64,000 bases of DNA from Planctomycetaceae bacterium. Its GTDB lineage: Bacteria > Planctomycetota > Phycisphaerae > SM23-33. Positions 8,783 to 17,267 of the stretch are shown here, piece after piece. The translations under genes and the position numbers were made by a program. The stretch's first letter is position 1, and each line of letters starts with the position of its first letter. The notes under the pieces are model-generated. The model was not told where the DNA came from. It saw nothing but the letters and a program-made list of their open reading frames with translations, and searched no databases. Location of the stretch: contig JBDKTA010000044.1 in NCBI GenBank assembly GCA_039680605.1, forward strand, positions 62,001-126,000, read 5' to 3'.

Positions 8783-9208
8783 TTAATTACCTCCTGCCGA
8801 TGCCATAGACTCTTTCGCGGCGGCTCGCGTGGCCGCTCCCAGAAGCGGCTCAAAAAAGCCTTCCCATTCCGCCGGGCTCATCGGTCCGGCCAGCAGCAGC
8901 GACCCGCGAAGGCGGACCTGGATCTCCAGGTCGTCGCGACGTTTTTCGGTGTACACAGCCGCGTGCTGACGCCCGAGGCGTTCGTTGGCGATCTCCAGAA
9001 CGTCCAGCGCCAGGTCCCCATCGCTTGTGGCGTCGGTAATCACGACAGCGGCATTGCTCAAGGCCATCTCGATGGCCACTGGCGTCTTGGCCGAAACGAG
9101 CCTCAACGAGTGCTGGCTGTGCCGGCGGATCCACTGAGCCACCTGGAGTACCAGGCTCTGGCTGGCGTGGAAGAGGACGATCTCGTTGTTGACTGTCGTG
9201 TTACTCAT
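8783..9208 (-). CDS. Small receiver-like protein B, first gene of the PEP-CTERM island
   Basis: A 141-residue protein aligned along its length with the product of 6591-6959: EIVLFHASQSLVLQVAQW matches EIILVCPSASLVRQLGDW, and VVITDAT matches TIIDAT. As in that protein, the Asp after strand 3 is kept while the receiver acidic pair and the strand-5 Lys are absent. The C-terminus has an extra Ala-rich tail. The ATG at 9208 has AAAGGA eight bases upstream; the longer frame to 9256 lacks a site. It is the promoter-proximal gene of the island, 130 bases before PEP-CTERM protein A. Function unknown. Confidence 0.72.
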   Translation of the reverse strand: MSNTTVNNEIVLFHASQSLVLQVAQWIRRHSQHSLRLVSAKTPVAIEMALSNAAVVITDATSDGDLALDVLEIANERLGRQHAAVYTEKRRDDLEIQVRLRGSLLLAGPMSPAEWEGFFEPLLGAATRAAAKESMASAGGN

Positions 9209-9504
9209 GAAGGTGATCCTTTCTAAATCAGCTTCGCCGGCGCCAATCGTCGGCAACGATGTAATAACAACGACCGTGCCAAAGGATCGACTCCGTTAAA
9301 GCGAAGCATATAAGAGGCTTACAAATAAAGACTTATAAAACTGGGGCATGGAAATCAGGCGCGAAAAAGCTTTGAGAAATGCGGTTCAAAGTGCGGCGCG
9401 CGCCGCGATGCGCCACAAGGTCTCTGGTGCAATTTGCGGCGCGGGCGCAGCGAGGTCCGGCGCGGCTGTTGAAAGCGGTTGCGATCCCTGGTTGCCGATC
9501 TGCT
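9209..9504. other. Intergenic region with AT-rich tract before the PEP-CTERM island
   Basis: The stretch at about 9298-9340 is much more AT-rich than its surroundings and contains TTATAT and TTATAA on the minus strand. It is the likely promoter area for the minus-strand gene starting at 9208. No exact -35/-10 pair is claimed. The rest shows nothing recognisable. Confidence 0.4.
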
Positions 9505-10881
9505 TTACCGCGTCGCCCCGACCAGGCCCGTGTAGAGGTCCTTGAGTTTCGCGGCAGAGTCTTTCCAGGAGAGTTTGCGCAGCTCGATGTGCCCGTGCTG
9601 TCGCAGGGCGCGCTGGAGGGGGGCGTGCTTGAGCACGGCCAGGATCTTGTTGGCCATCTCGTCGGTGTCCCAGAAGTCGACCTTCAGGGCGTGCGTGAGC
9701 ACTTCGGCCACGCCGCTTTGGCGCGAGATGATGACCGGAACATTGTGGCTCAGGGCCTCGAGCGGGGCGATCCCGAACGGTTCGGACACGCTGGGCATGA
9801 CGTACAGGTCGGCGAGCTGGAACACGCGGGCGACGTCGGCGCCGCGCAGGAACCCGGTGAAAGCGACATAGCGCCCGAGCTTGAGCTGGGCGACCTCGCG
9901 CACGCATTGGGCAATCATGTCGCCGCTGCCGGCCATCACGAACCGAACGTTCTTGTACCGCTCGACGACCTTCTTGGCCGCGCGCAGGAAATACTCCGGG
10001 CCCTTCTGCATGGTCAGGCGGCCCAGGAAGAGCACGATCTTTTCATTGCGCGTGATGGGGCGGTAGATCTCGTCGCTGTCGGCCTCGGCGGGGAACTCGA
10101 CGGCGTTATAGACCACGTGGCACTTCTCGCGCTCGACGCCGTAGCGAGACACGGCGATATTCTCGGTCAGGTGGCTGACGCACACGACCGCGGCGGCCGC
10201 ATGCATGCCCATGCGCTCGATGTCGTAGACCTGCTGGTTGACGTTCTCGCCGGCGCGGTCGAACTCGGTCGAATGCACGTGTACGACCAGGGGTTTTCGC
10301 GAGGCCGCCGCCACGGCGAGGGCGGCCGGATAGGTCATCCAGTCGTGGGCGTGGATCACGTCGAACTGCTCGGTGCGGGCCAGTTCCAGCGCCAGCCGCG
10401 CGTAGCGGTGTACCTGGCTGATCAGGTCGCCGCCGTAATGGGCGCCGGGGCCTGCGGCGAAGGTGCCTTTGGGCAGGTCCTGCGGACCGTGAGGCTGGGG
10501 CGCGTCGGCGTGGACCTGGGCCGATTGCGGAAAGCACTCGTGCAGGCTCTGGATGTCGAACTCGCTGAGCAACTCGGGGATTCGTTCCGTGGCTCCGGGG
10601 CGGGCGTACGGCTGGAGGACGGCGTCGACCTGGTGAAATTCGACGTTGGGCAGTTCCTTGACGCGGAAGGTGCGTTCTTCCGCGGCGGCGGTGACATCGA
10701 TGATGTCGGCGGGGCTCTTGAGCCGCACGTGGGACGTTTCGCCGCCGGGCACCGACTGGGGCAGCACGAAGACCACCTCGACGCCCACGGCATCGAGACC
10801 CTTGGTCAGTCCGAAGCACGCGGTTCCCAGTCCGCCGGTGATGTGCGGGGGAAACTCCCAGCCTAGCATGAACACTTTCAT
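9505..10881 (-). CDS. GT4-type glycosyltransferase, glycogen/starch-synthase-like
   Basis: A 458-residue GT-B fold retaining glycosyltransferase. The N-terminal half begins KVFMLGWEFPPHITGGLGT, with the Gly-rich donor loop typical of GT4/GT5 enzymes. The C-terminal half has KIVLFLGRLTMQKGPEYF and the E-x7-E motif EPFGIAPLE (about residue 372), which contacts the nucleotide sugar. GAGGGA lies upstream of the ATG. No signal or membrane anchor is seen, so it acts in the cytoplasm. Donor and acceptor cannot be told from sequence; glycogen synthesis or cell-surface polysaccharide assembly are both possible. Confidence 0.85.
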   Translation of the reverse strand: MKVFMLGWEFPPHITGGLGTACFGLTKGLDAVGVEVVFVLPQSVPGGETSHVRLKSPADIIDVTAAAEERTFRVKELPNVEFHQVDAVLQPYARPGATERIPELLSEFDIQSLHECFPQSAQVHADAPQPHGPQDLPKGTFAAGPGAHYGGDLISQVHRYARLALELARTEQFDVIHAHDWMTYPAALAVAAASRKPLVVHVHSTEFDRAGENVNQQVYDIERMGMHAAAAVVCVSHLTENIAVSRYGVEREKCHVVYNAVEFPAEADSDEIYRPITRNEKIVLFLGRLTMQKGPEYFLRAAKKVVERYKNVRFVMAGSGDMIAQCVREVAQLKLGRYVAFTGFLRGADVARVFQLADLYVMPSVSEPFGIAPLEALSHNVPVIISRQSGVAEVLTHALKVDFWDTDEMANKILAVLKHAPLQRALRQHGHIELRKLSWKDSAAKLKDLYTGLVGATR

Positions 10882-11010
10882 TCCAAGAAATCCCTCATCG
10901 ACGATGGAGAATCCCGACCGGGCGGATTATACACTGACACAGGGGCGATGCCATAGCGCCTGAATTTTACGCAAAGTTGGAACCGCCGGCCAGCCGGGGC
11001 GTCAGAGTTC

Positions 11011-11086
11011 TGTGGCATACAGAAGCAGGAGCATGGGCGAGACGCCCATGCCACACGGGAGCATGGGCGAGACGCCCATGCCACAA
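11011..11086. repeat. Two-unit palindromic repeat (CATGGGCG-AGA-CGCCCATG)
   Basis: Two copies of a perfect hairpin, CATGGGCG AGA CGCCCATG, at 11032 and 11062, each followed by CCACA. A TGTGGCAT at 11011-11018 pairs with the ATGCCACA ending the first unit, giving an outer stem. The same unit forms the array at 17120-17265. It lies in the 5' leader of the VIT/vWA gene. Read in frame it would give an artificial ARRPCH extension of that protein. Confidence 0.85.
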
Positions 11087-11105
11087 AACAGCGTGGAGAC
11101 CAGTC

Positions 11106-13391
11106 ATGAACACTCATCTCAGAGCGGTAGCGGCGGCAGTGGTGGCGATGGCGGTATCAACGGCGGCGCTGGCGGACGGCATGATTATCCCGATCCGTCC
11201 GCACATCCAGATCCGAGGGAGCTGGTCCGTCAAGTATCACCACGTGGACATCAAGGTGCGCGACCAGGTCGCCATGGTCAGCATCGACCAGGCCTTCGAA
11301 AACACCGGCCCGGGCGTGCTCGAGGTGGAATACGTCTTCCCCGTGCCGCCCGACGCGGCCATCGACTCGATGACGCTCATGGTCGACGGCAAGGAGTACG
11401 CCGCCAAGCTGTATAAGGCCGACGAGGCCCGGCGCATCTACGAAGACATCGTGCGCACCAAGAAAGACCCCGCCCTGCTGGAGTACGTGGGCTTCGGCCT
11501 GTACAAGACCAGCGCCTTTCCGCTCCAGCCGGGCAAACCCTGCCGCGTGCTGGTCAACTACAAGAACGTCTGCCACAAGGACCGCGACCTGGTGGAGGTG
11601 TGGTACCCGCTCAATACCGAGAAGTTCTCGGCCAAGAAAATCTCCAGCGTAAAGGTCAGCGTCGACATCGAGTCCAGGAGCGACATCACGTCGGTCTACT
11701 CGCCCACGCACGACCTCAACGTCAAACGCAACGACCCGCGCCACGTCGTGGCGACCTTCGAAGTCAAAGACGCCCTCCCGGCGACCGACTTCCAGGTCTT
11801 TTACAAGGCCGCCGACGAAAAGGTGGCCGCCACGCTGCTGACCTCGCAGCCGCAGCCCAAAGAGGACGGCTACTTTCTCATGCTCGTCAGCCCCAACCCG
11901 CGCGACAGCCAGACGAATGTCATGCCCAAGGACATCGTGCTGGCCCTTGATCGCAGCGGCTCCATGAACGGCGAGAAGATCAAGCAGGCCAAGGCCGCCG
12001 CCGCACAGGTCCTCAACAGCCTCAATAAGGAAGACCAGTTCAACGTCGTGGTCTACAGCGACTCGGTCGAGGCGTTCTTCGGCAACGAACTGGTAGCCGC
12101 CGACAAGGCGCACGTGGAGCGGGCGCTGGAGACGCTGGACCGCATCGACGCCGGCGGGGGCACCAACATCCACGAGGCGATGATGCTCAGCCTCAAGGCG
12201 ATCAAGGGCTCGCCGTCGTCGCGCCCCAAGTACGTGATCTTCATGACCGACGGTCTGCCCACCGTCGGCGAGACCGACGAGGGCAAGATCCTCAAGGAGA
12301 TCGCCGCGGCCAACAAGGATGTCAGCGCCCGCGTCTTCGCCATGGGCGTGGGGTACGACGTGAACGTGCGGCTGCTGGACAAGCTCGTCGGCCAGAACGA
12401 CGGGCGCAGCGACTACTGCAAGCCTCAAGAGCCGATGGAGCCCAAGATCAGTTCGCTGTACAACAAGATCAAGAACCCGGTGATGACGGACCTGTCGGCC
12501 GAGTTCGGCAAGCTCAAGGTGCGCGACCTGTACCCGCGCAAGCTCGGCGACCTGTTCGAAGGCGACCAGATCGTGCTGGTGGGGCGCTACGACGCTGACT
12601 CGGTCAAGGATCTCCCCGCCGGCGCCGGCGGAACCTTCCAGACCCAACTGGTGGTGCGGGGCAACTACCTGGGCAAGAGCAAGACGTTCGAATATCCCGT
12701 CAGCGTCTGTGCGCCCGGACCGGATCTGCGGTACGGCTTCGTGGAAAAACTCTGGGCCGTCCGACGCGTGGGATACCTGCTCGACCAGATCCAGCTTCAT
12801 GGCAAGAACCAGGAAGTCATCGACGAGCTGGTCAAGCTGAGCCTCAAGTATGGCATCATCACGCCCTACACGAGCTTCCTGGCCGACGAACGGACCGCCC
12901 TGCATGACGCCCCAAGCGTCCGCGCCAGCGCGAACGAGTCGCTCGAACGGTATAAGGATGTCTCGGGCGCCCACGCCCAGGTGGCCGCCAAGGCCCGGCA
13001 GAGCCTCAATTCGGCCGACGCTCCCGCCCCGGCGGCCGAGGCGCCGGAGTATTCCGCCAGCGGCGCCGGGAAGAGCGCCGGCAACGCCAGCGTCTACGGC
13101 AACACCACCGTGCGGGCGTATGAGGCCGACAAGAAGGAAAAGGCCGACAGCGTCCGCAGCGTCGACAACCAGACGCTCTACCGCCGCGGCAACGTGTGGG
13201 TGGCTGACAGCGCCGCCAAGGTGGACATGGAAAAGGACCGCGACAAGATCCAGACCATCCACCGCTACAGCGACGAGTACTTCAAGCTCATCCACGGCAA
13301 CACGGTCGAGCAAAACCGCCTGATGGCATCCCAGCGCGCCGACGAGGAACTGCTGGTGACCCTGCGCGGGCAGACGTACAACATCAAGTAA
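11106..13391 (+). CDS. Secreted VIT and von Willebrand factor A domain protein
   Basis: A 761-residue exported protein. The ATG at 11106 has GGAG seven bases upstream and begins a clear signal peptide ending ALA; the longer open frame upstream is only the palindromic repeat. A VIT domain (about 30-165) precedes a vWA domain (about 275-450) whose metal site reads DRSGSMN, a DxSxS motif. The last 150 residues are charged, Ala-rich and without a known domain. VIT-vWA proteins in bacteria are usually envelope or secreted adhesion/scaffold proteins; the partner here is unknown. A hairpin follows the stop. Confidence 0.88.
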   Translation: MNTHLRAVAAAVVAMAVSTAALADGMIIPIRPHIQIRGSWSVKYHHVDIKVRDQVAMVSIDQAFENTGPGVLEVEYVFPVPPDAAIDSMTLMVDGKEYAAKLYKADEARRIYEDIVRTKKDPALLEYVGFGLYKTSAFPLQPGKPCRVLVNYKNVCHKDRDLVEVWYPLNTEKFSAKKISSVKVSVDIESRSDITSVYSPTHDLNVKRNDPRHVVATFEVKDALPATDFQVFYKAADEKVAATLLTSQPQPKEDGYFLMLVSPNPRDSQTNVMPKDIVLALDRSGSMNGEKIKQAKAAAAQVLNSLNKEDQFNVVVYSDSVEAFFGNELVAADKAHVERALETLDRIDAGGGTNIHEAMMLSLKAIKGSPSSRPKYVIFMTDGLPTVGETDEGKILKEIAAANKDVSARVFAMGVGYDVNVRLLDKLVGQNDGRSDYCKPQEPMEPKISSLYNKIKNPVMTDLSAEFGKLKVRDLYPRKLGDLFEGDQIVLVGRYDADSVKDLPAGAGGTFQTQLVVRGNYLGKSKTFEYPVSVCAPGPDLRYGFVEKLWAVRRVGYLLDQIQLHGKNQEVIDELVKLSLKYGIITPYTSFLADERTALHDAPSVRASANESLERYKDVSGAHAQVAAKARQSLNSADAPAPAAEAPEYSASGAGKSAGNASVYGNTTVRAYEADKKEKADSVRSVDNQTLYRRGNVWVADSAAKVDMEKDRDKIQTIHRYSDEYFKLIHGNTVEQNRLMASQRADEELLVTLRGQTYNIK

Positions 13392-13404
13392 GAGCTCGGC
13401 GCGC

Positions 13405-13476
13405 CGCATGTGGAGTGCGGCAGCGTCCGCCAGAAGCATCGAAAGCGGCGGCTGAGGCCGCCGCACTCCACATGCG
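13405..13476. repeat. Long inverted repeat with a competing inner hairpin
   Basis: CGCATGTGGAGTGCGGC (13405-13421) is exactly complementary to 13460-13476. Inside, GCGGCGGC (13445-13452) pairs with GCCGCCGC (13457-13464) around TGAG. The two stems share bases 13460-13464, so they cannot both form fully. The element lies 13 bases after the VIT/vWA stop and is followed by a T-rich tract (13494-13503), so it may terminate transcription before pyrD. Confidence 0.85.
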
Positions 13477-13532
13477 ACGCACGTTAGTCGACGCTTTTCT
13501 TTTGCTCGCGGATTAGGGTATCATCGGCGTGC

Positions 13533-14477
13533 ATGACGGATATCGCCAACAAGCCTGACCTGTCTGTTGAAATCGCGGGTGTCGCCTTGCAGAACCCGCT
13601 GATGACCGCCAGCGGCACGTGCGGCTACGCCGACGAGTACGCGGACTTTCTGGACCTGGGCGAGCTGGGCGCCTTCGTCACCAAGAGCATCACCGTGGCG
13701 CCGCGGCAGGGCAATGACTACCCCCGCGTCGTCGAGACGCGAGCCGGGACGCTCAATGCCATCGGGCTGGCCAACGTGGGGCTGCAGGCGTTTATCAGCG
13801 AAAAAGTCCCGCTGCTGGAGAAGCTCAAGCTGCCGGTCTTCGTCAATGTCGCCGGTACGACGGTCGAAGATTACATCGCCGTCGCCGAGGCGCTGGAAGG
13901 CGTCGCGGTGGTGCGCGGGGTGGAACTGAACATCTCCTGCCCCAACGTCAAGGAAGGCGGGATCCAGTTCGGAACCGACCCGGCGCAGGTGCAGAAGGTG
14001 ACCTCCGCGCTGCGCAAGGTCTGCCGCAAGAACATCCTGATCGTCAAGCTCTCGCCCAACGTCACCGACATCAGCGCCACCGCCCGCGCCGCCGTCGAGG
14101 CCGGCGCCGACGCCCTGAGCATGATCAACACCTTCACCGCCATGGCGATCGACATCGAGAAGCGCCGGGCGATCCTGGGCAACCGCACCGGCGGTCTGTC
14201 CGGTCCGGCGATCCGCCCCATCGCCGTGCGAATGGTGCATGAGGTCTACACCAAAGTCGCCAAGGCGGCGGGCATTCCGATCATCGGGATGGGCGGGATC
14301 CAGTACGCCCGCGACGCCGTCGAGTTCCTGCTCGCCGGAGCGACCGCTCTTGCGGTGGGAACCGCCCTGTTCGTCAACCCCGCCTGCATCGTGGAGATCA
14401 AGAACGGGATCGCCGATTATCTCCGCCGGCACAACTGCTCGTCCATCCGCGAGATCATCGGAACGCTGAGTCACTGA
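13533..14477 (+). CDS. pyrD: Dihydroorotate dehydrogenase, class 1 catalytic subunit
   Basis: Catalyses oxidation of dihydroorotate to orotate in pyrimidine synthesis, using FMN. The 314-residue TIM barrel has no N-terminal membrane extension. The conserved ELNISCPN motif carries the class 1 catalytic Cys (136); class 2 enzymes have Ser. GMGGI and a C-terminal phosphate-binding region (VGTALFVNP) are present. The sequence resembles class 1B, which normally works with the iron-sulfur subunit PyrK, but no pyrK is adjacent. No strong ribosome site precedes the ATG. It converges with the aroDE gene 35 bases downstream. Confidence 0.92.
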   Translation: MTDIANKPDLSVEIAGVALQNPLMTASGTCGYADEYADFLDLGELGAFVTKSITVAPRQGNDYPRVVETRAGTLNAIGLANVGLQAFISEKVPLLEKLKLPVFVNVAGTTVEDYIAVAEALEGVAVVRGVELNISCPNVKEGGIQFGTDPAQVQKVTSALRKVCRKNILIVKLSPNVTDISATARAAVEAGADALSMINTFTAMAIDIEKRRAILGNRTGGLSGPAIRPIAVRMVHEVYTKVAKAAGIPIIGMGGIQYARDAVEFLLAGATALAVGTALFVNPACIVEIKNGIADYLRRHNCSSIREIIGTLSH

Positions 14478-14512
14478 AGTGACCAGTCCAAAAACGCGCA
14501 CACTTGCAGAGA

Positions 14513-16048
14513 CTAGCTTTGCAGCTTCTTCAATACCACGCTGCGCATGATCTCTCGGGGGGCTTGAATCCCTGTCCAGGTTTCGAATTGCGCGACCGCC
14601 TGGTTGACGAACATGTCCACGCCGCTGACGGTCCTGCACCCGGCGGCGCGGGCAGTCTTCAGCAGCTTGGTCTCGATGGGGTTGTAGATCGTGTCGAAGA
14701 TGACTTCGACGCCCGGCGGAACCTGCGCCAGCGGTGAGTCGTCCACGCCCGGATGCATTCCGATCGACGTGCAGTTGATCACGACCTGCGCCTCCAGCGA
14801 CGCGACGCGGCTCCAGTCCTTCGCCGTGCAGAAGAACTCCTCCGCCAGCGCCTTGGCGCGGGAGAGCGTGCGATTGTAGACGGTGACCTGCGCCCCGTAA
14901 TGCACCAGCGCCGCCACGACCGCCCGCGCGGCGCCGCCGGCGCCGAGCACGGCGACCGGACGGTCGAGCAGTTCCTCGCGACGAAGTGACATGGCGTTGC
15001 ACAGCGCGTCGATGGCGGCTGCATAATCCGTGTTGCGCCCGCTGAGGGTTCCACCCGGTCCAATGGTGATCGTGTTGACCGCGCCGATCATCGCCGCCAG
15101 CGGTTCGCAGTTGGCCGGCCCGACGTACGCCAGGGCGGCTTCCTTGTGCGGGATCGTCACGCTGAGCCCGCGCCAGTCCAGCCAGGGGCGCTCCAGCAAC
15201 GCGTCCATGAAGCGGTTGAAATTGTCCGCGCCGCTCTGCACCAGCATGGGCACGTACACGGCGTTGACGGCGGCCGCTTCGAACGCCGCGTTGTGGATCG
15301 CCGGGCTCAGTGAATGGGCGATGGGACAGCCGACAACGCCGTAGACGGCAGTGCGTTCGTTAATGCTCTGCCAGCGGTACAGGTTCCGCATGAGGTCGAT
15401 GTTGACCTGCCCCGGCGCGGTCGAGGCGGTGTCATTCAACGTGGTGAAGGTTCCGTACGCGCCGAACTTCCGCCCCAGGATGCGGCTGACAATGCCCGCC
15501 TCGCCCATCGCCAGGGCGATCATGTCGCGCGACCGTGACCGCAGCAGGTCCAGCGGGCGAAAGCCGTCTTCCGCTCGCGAGGGCGTGAAGACGATCTTGG
15601 TGACGGTGCCGGCCGACTGCTCCATCTCCGCGACGAGCTGGTCGAGATTGTCGGGCACGGCGTTGAAGTCGTGATGGCTGCGGATGATCTGCGACTGCCG
15701 GGCTGCGTTGGCGACGGCCAGGGCTTCAGCGACGGGCACGTCTCGTTCGATATCGACGGTGGCGCCGAGGTTGGCGGCACGGCAGAGCACGCGGAGGCGG
15801 GCGTATTCGTCGCCGTCGTAGCGTCCGCCCTCGCGCGTGGGGCGGCAGGTGACGATAACGGCGGCGGGGGGTTCTTTCAACAGGCGTTCAAGCTGTGCGT
15901 CGTCGGGCAGGCGGTCGAGGTAATCGAGGCGGCACTCGACAGTGTCGGCCCCGCGCGCGGCGGCGGTTTCCATGTCCTGGCGCATCTGGCGCGCGGTGGG
16001 CGAGGTCAGGCAGCAGATCAGTCGCGTGGGATGTTGGTCGCTCTGCAT
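14513..16048 (-). CDS. aroDE: AroD-AroE fusion: 3-dehydroquinate dehydratase / shikimate dehydrogenase
   Basis: A 511-residue bifunctional protein for two successive steps of the shikimate pathway. Residues 1-228 are a type I dehydroquinase with ECRLD (38-42), catalytic His in RSHHDF (His125/126) and Schiff-base Lys151 in TKIVFTP. Residues 233-508 are shikimate dehydrogenase with SLSPAIHN (247-254), Lys302 in VTIPHKE, Asp341 in GRNTDY and the NADP loop GAGGAA (369-374). The same order is found in plant DHQ-SDH enzymes. It starts four bases after the gene upstream, so it is probably the last gene of the ABC operon. Confidence 0.95.
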   Translation of the reverse strand: MQSDQHPTRLICCLTSPTARQMRQDMETAAARGADTVECRLDYLDRLPDDAQLERLLKEPPAAVIVTCRPTREGGRYDGDEYARLRVLCRAANLGATVDIERDVPVAEALAVANAARQSQIIRSHHDFNAVPDNLDQLVAEMEQSAGTVTKIVFTPSRAEDGFRPLDLLRSRSRDMIALAMGEAGIVSRILGRKFGAYGTFTTLNDTASTAPGQVNIDLMRNLYRWQSINERTAVYGVVGCPIAHSLSPAIHNAAFEAAAVNAVYVPMLVQSGADNFNRFMDALLERPWLDWRGLSVTIPHKEAALAYVGPANCEPLAAMIGAVNTITIGPGGTLSGRNTDYAAAIDALCNAMSLRREELLDRPVAVLGAGGAARAVVAALVHYGAQVTVYNRTLSRAKALAEEFFCTAKDWSRVASLEAQVVINCTSIGMHPGVDDSPLAQVPPGVEVIFDTIYNPIETKLLKTARAAGCRTVSGVDMFVNQAVAQFETWTGIQAPREIMRSVVLKKLQS

Positions 16049-16052
16049 GGGT

Positions 16053-17018
16053 TCAGCGTTGCCGTCGCGCGTCGGGCTGCTTCTGGGATTTGCGCGGGCG
16101 CGGGTTCTGCAGCGCCGGTTGCCGCGCCGTCACCGCGAGCTGGTTGAGCACCTTGAGCAGCCGCTCGCCGGCGTTGTCCTGGTGCGTCACCTCTTCCGGC
16201 GCGCCCTCGGCTGTGATCTTGGCGGCCGCCGGGTCGGCGTACTTCCGCACTCGGTCCTGGCGTTGGAGCACTTCTTTCCAAAGCGTGTAGAACGCCTGAT
16301 AGAATCGGTCCGAGCGCTCCTTCTTCATGGTGGCCGACTCGCTGCGGACGGCTTCGAGCATGACGGTGTAGTCCCACAGCCTGTCGCTCTCGGCCGTGAT
16401 GATCATCTCGATGAGTTGCTTGTCGGTCTCGGCCTGGTCGGCATAGACCATCAGTCGCCCGAGGGTGCGGGCCAGGACGGCGGCCTGCTCGTTGTGGAAT
16501 TTGGCGGCGAGATCCTTCTTAAGTTTCTCGATGCGGGCCTGGCGCAGCTTGGCGGGGTCCTGGGTTTTGTCCTGGGGATTGTCTTTGAGCTTGTCGAGTT
16601 GAGGGGGGGTGTACTGGGGCATGGGCTCGTACTTGCCCAGGCGCTGGTGGAGGGCCTGCACCGCGGGCATGGCCTTGCGGACGACATCGGTCTTGGCGTT
16701 GAGCAGCGGTCGCAGGAGGCAGTTGGCGGCGTAGAGATCGGCGGGGGTGGCTTGGCGCTGGCGAAGAAGCGTCTCCAGGATGCCGACCGACTCGCCGTCG
16801 TACCACAGGTCCTTCATGAGCAGTTCAAGCCTGGAACTGGCGGGGCGCTGCTTGATCCAGTTATCCAGGGACTGCCGGGTCGCAGGCCCGTCCAGCCATT
16901 TCTGCGCCAGGGACTGGGCCTGCTGGGCGAGATCTTTCATTTCTTCCGAGCGTGCGCCCTCGGCTGCCAATGCGGCGCTCGCCAGAGCCAGAACGATCAG
17001 AGATGCCAATGTTTTCAT
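16053..17018 (-). CDS. Exported protein of unknown function
   Basis: A 321-residue protein with a signal peptide (about 1-20, ending ALAAEG) and a mostly helical, charged body without a recognised domain. I use the ATG at 17018 because AAGGGA lies nine bases upstream; an ATG at 17024 is also possible. The open frame extends further to 17219, but that part is the palindromic repeat array and encodes only repeated GVSPML units. It lies between the DUF4340 gene and aroDE on the same strand. It may be an accessory part of the ABC system, by position only. Confidence 0.75.
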   Translation of the reverse strand: MKTLASLIVLALASAALAAEGARSEEMKDLAQQAQSLAQKWLDGPATRQSLDNWIKQRPASSRLELLMKDLWYDGESVGILETLLRQRQATPADLYAANCLLRPLLNAKTDVVRKAMPAVQALHQRLGKYEPMPQYTPPQLDKLKDNPQDKTQDPAKLRQARIEKLKKDLAAKFHNEQAAVLARTLGRLMVYADQAETDKQLIEMIITAESDRLWDYTVMLEAVRSESATMKKERSDRFYQAFYTLWKEVLQRQDRVRKYADPAAAKITAEGAPEEVTHQDNAGERLLKVLNQLAVTARQPALQNPRPRKSQKQPDARRQR

Positions 17019-17119
17019 AGCCATGCGTCCCTTTGTGCGACAACCCGGTATCATATCAAACGAACGGCGCGGGGGCACTATTTCAGGGTTGTGCGTCTTC
17101 CTGAGATGCAAGAATTCGG

Positions 17120-17265
17120 GGAGCATGGGCGAGACGCCCATGCCACACAGCAAGAGCATGGGCGAGACGCCCATGCCACACAGCAAGAGCATGGGCGAGA
17201 CGCCCTTGCCACACAGCAAGACATGGGCGAGACGCCCATGCTACTCACGGGCGAGACGCCCGTGC
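17120..17265. repeat. Tandem palindromic repeat array, five hairpin units
   Basis: Units with the core CATGGGCG AGA CGCCCATG start at 17124, 17157, 17190 and 17222 (period 33, 33, 32), and a fifth at 17246. The linkers are CCACACAGCAAGAG. The third unit has one change that breaks a pair (CGCCCTTG). The fifth reads CACGGGCG AGA CGCCCGTG, where both arms changed so that pairing is kept. The array separates the DUF4340 gene from the gene downstream on the minus strand. The same unit occurs at 11032-11080. Confidence 0.92.
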
Positions 17266-17267
17266 TG

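Noticed and set aside
11157-13466. 769-codon antisense frame over the VIT/vWA gene
   Set aside because: The sense strand has clear VIT/vWA motifs, a signal peptide and a ribosome site; the antisense has none.
17120-17265. CRISPR array
   Set aside because: The period is regular, but the linkers are identical instead of variable spacers, and the unit is a short palindrome. No cas genes are present.
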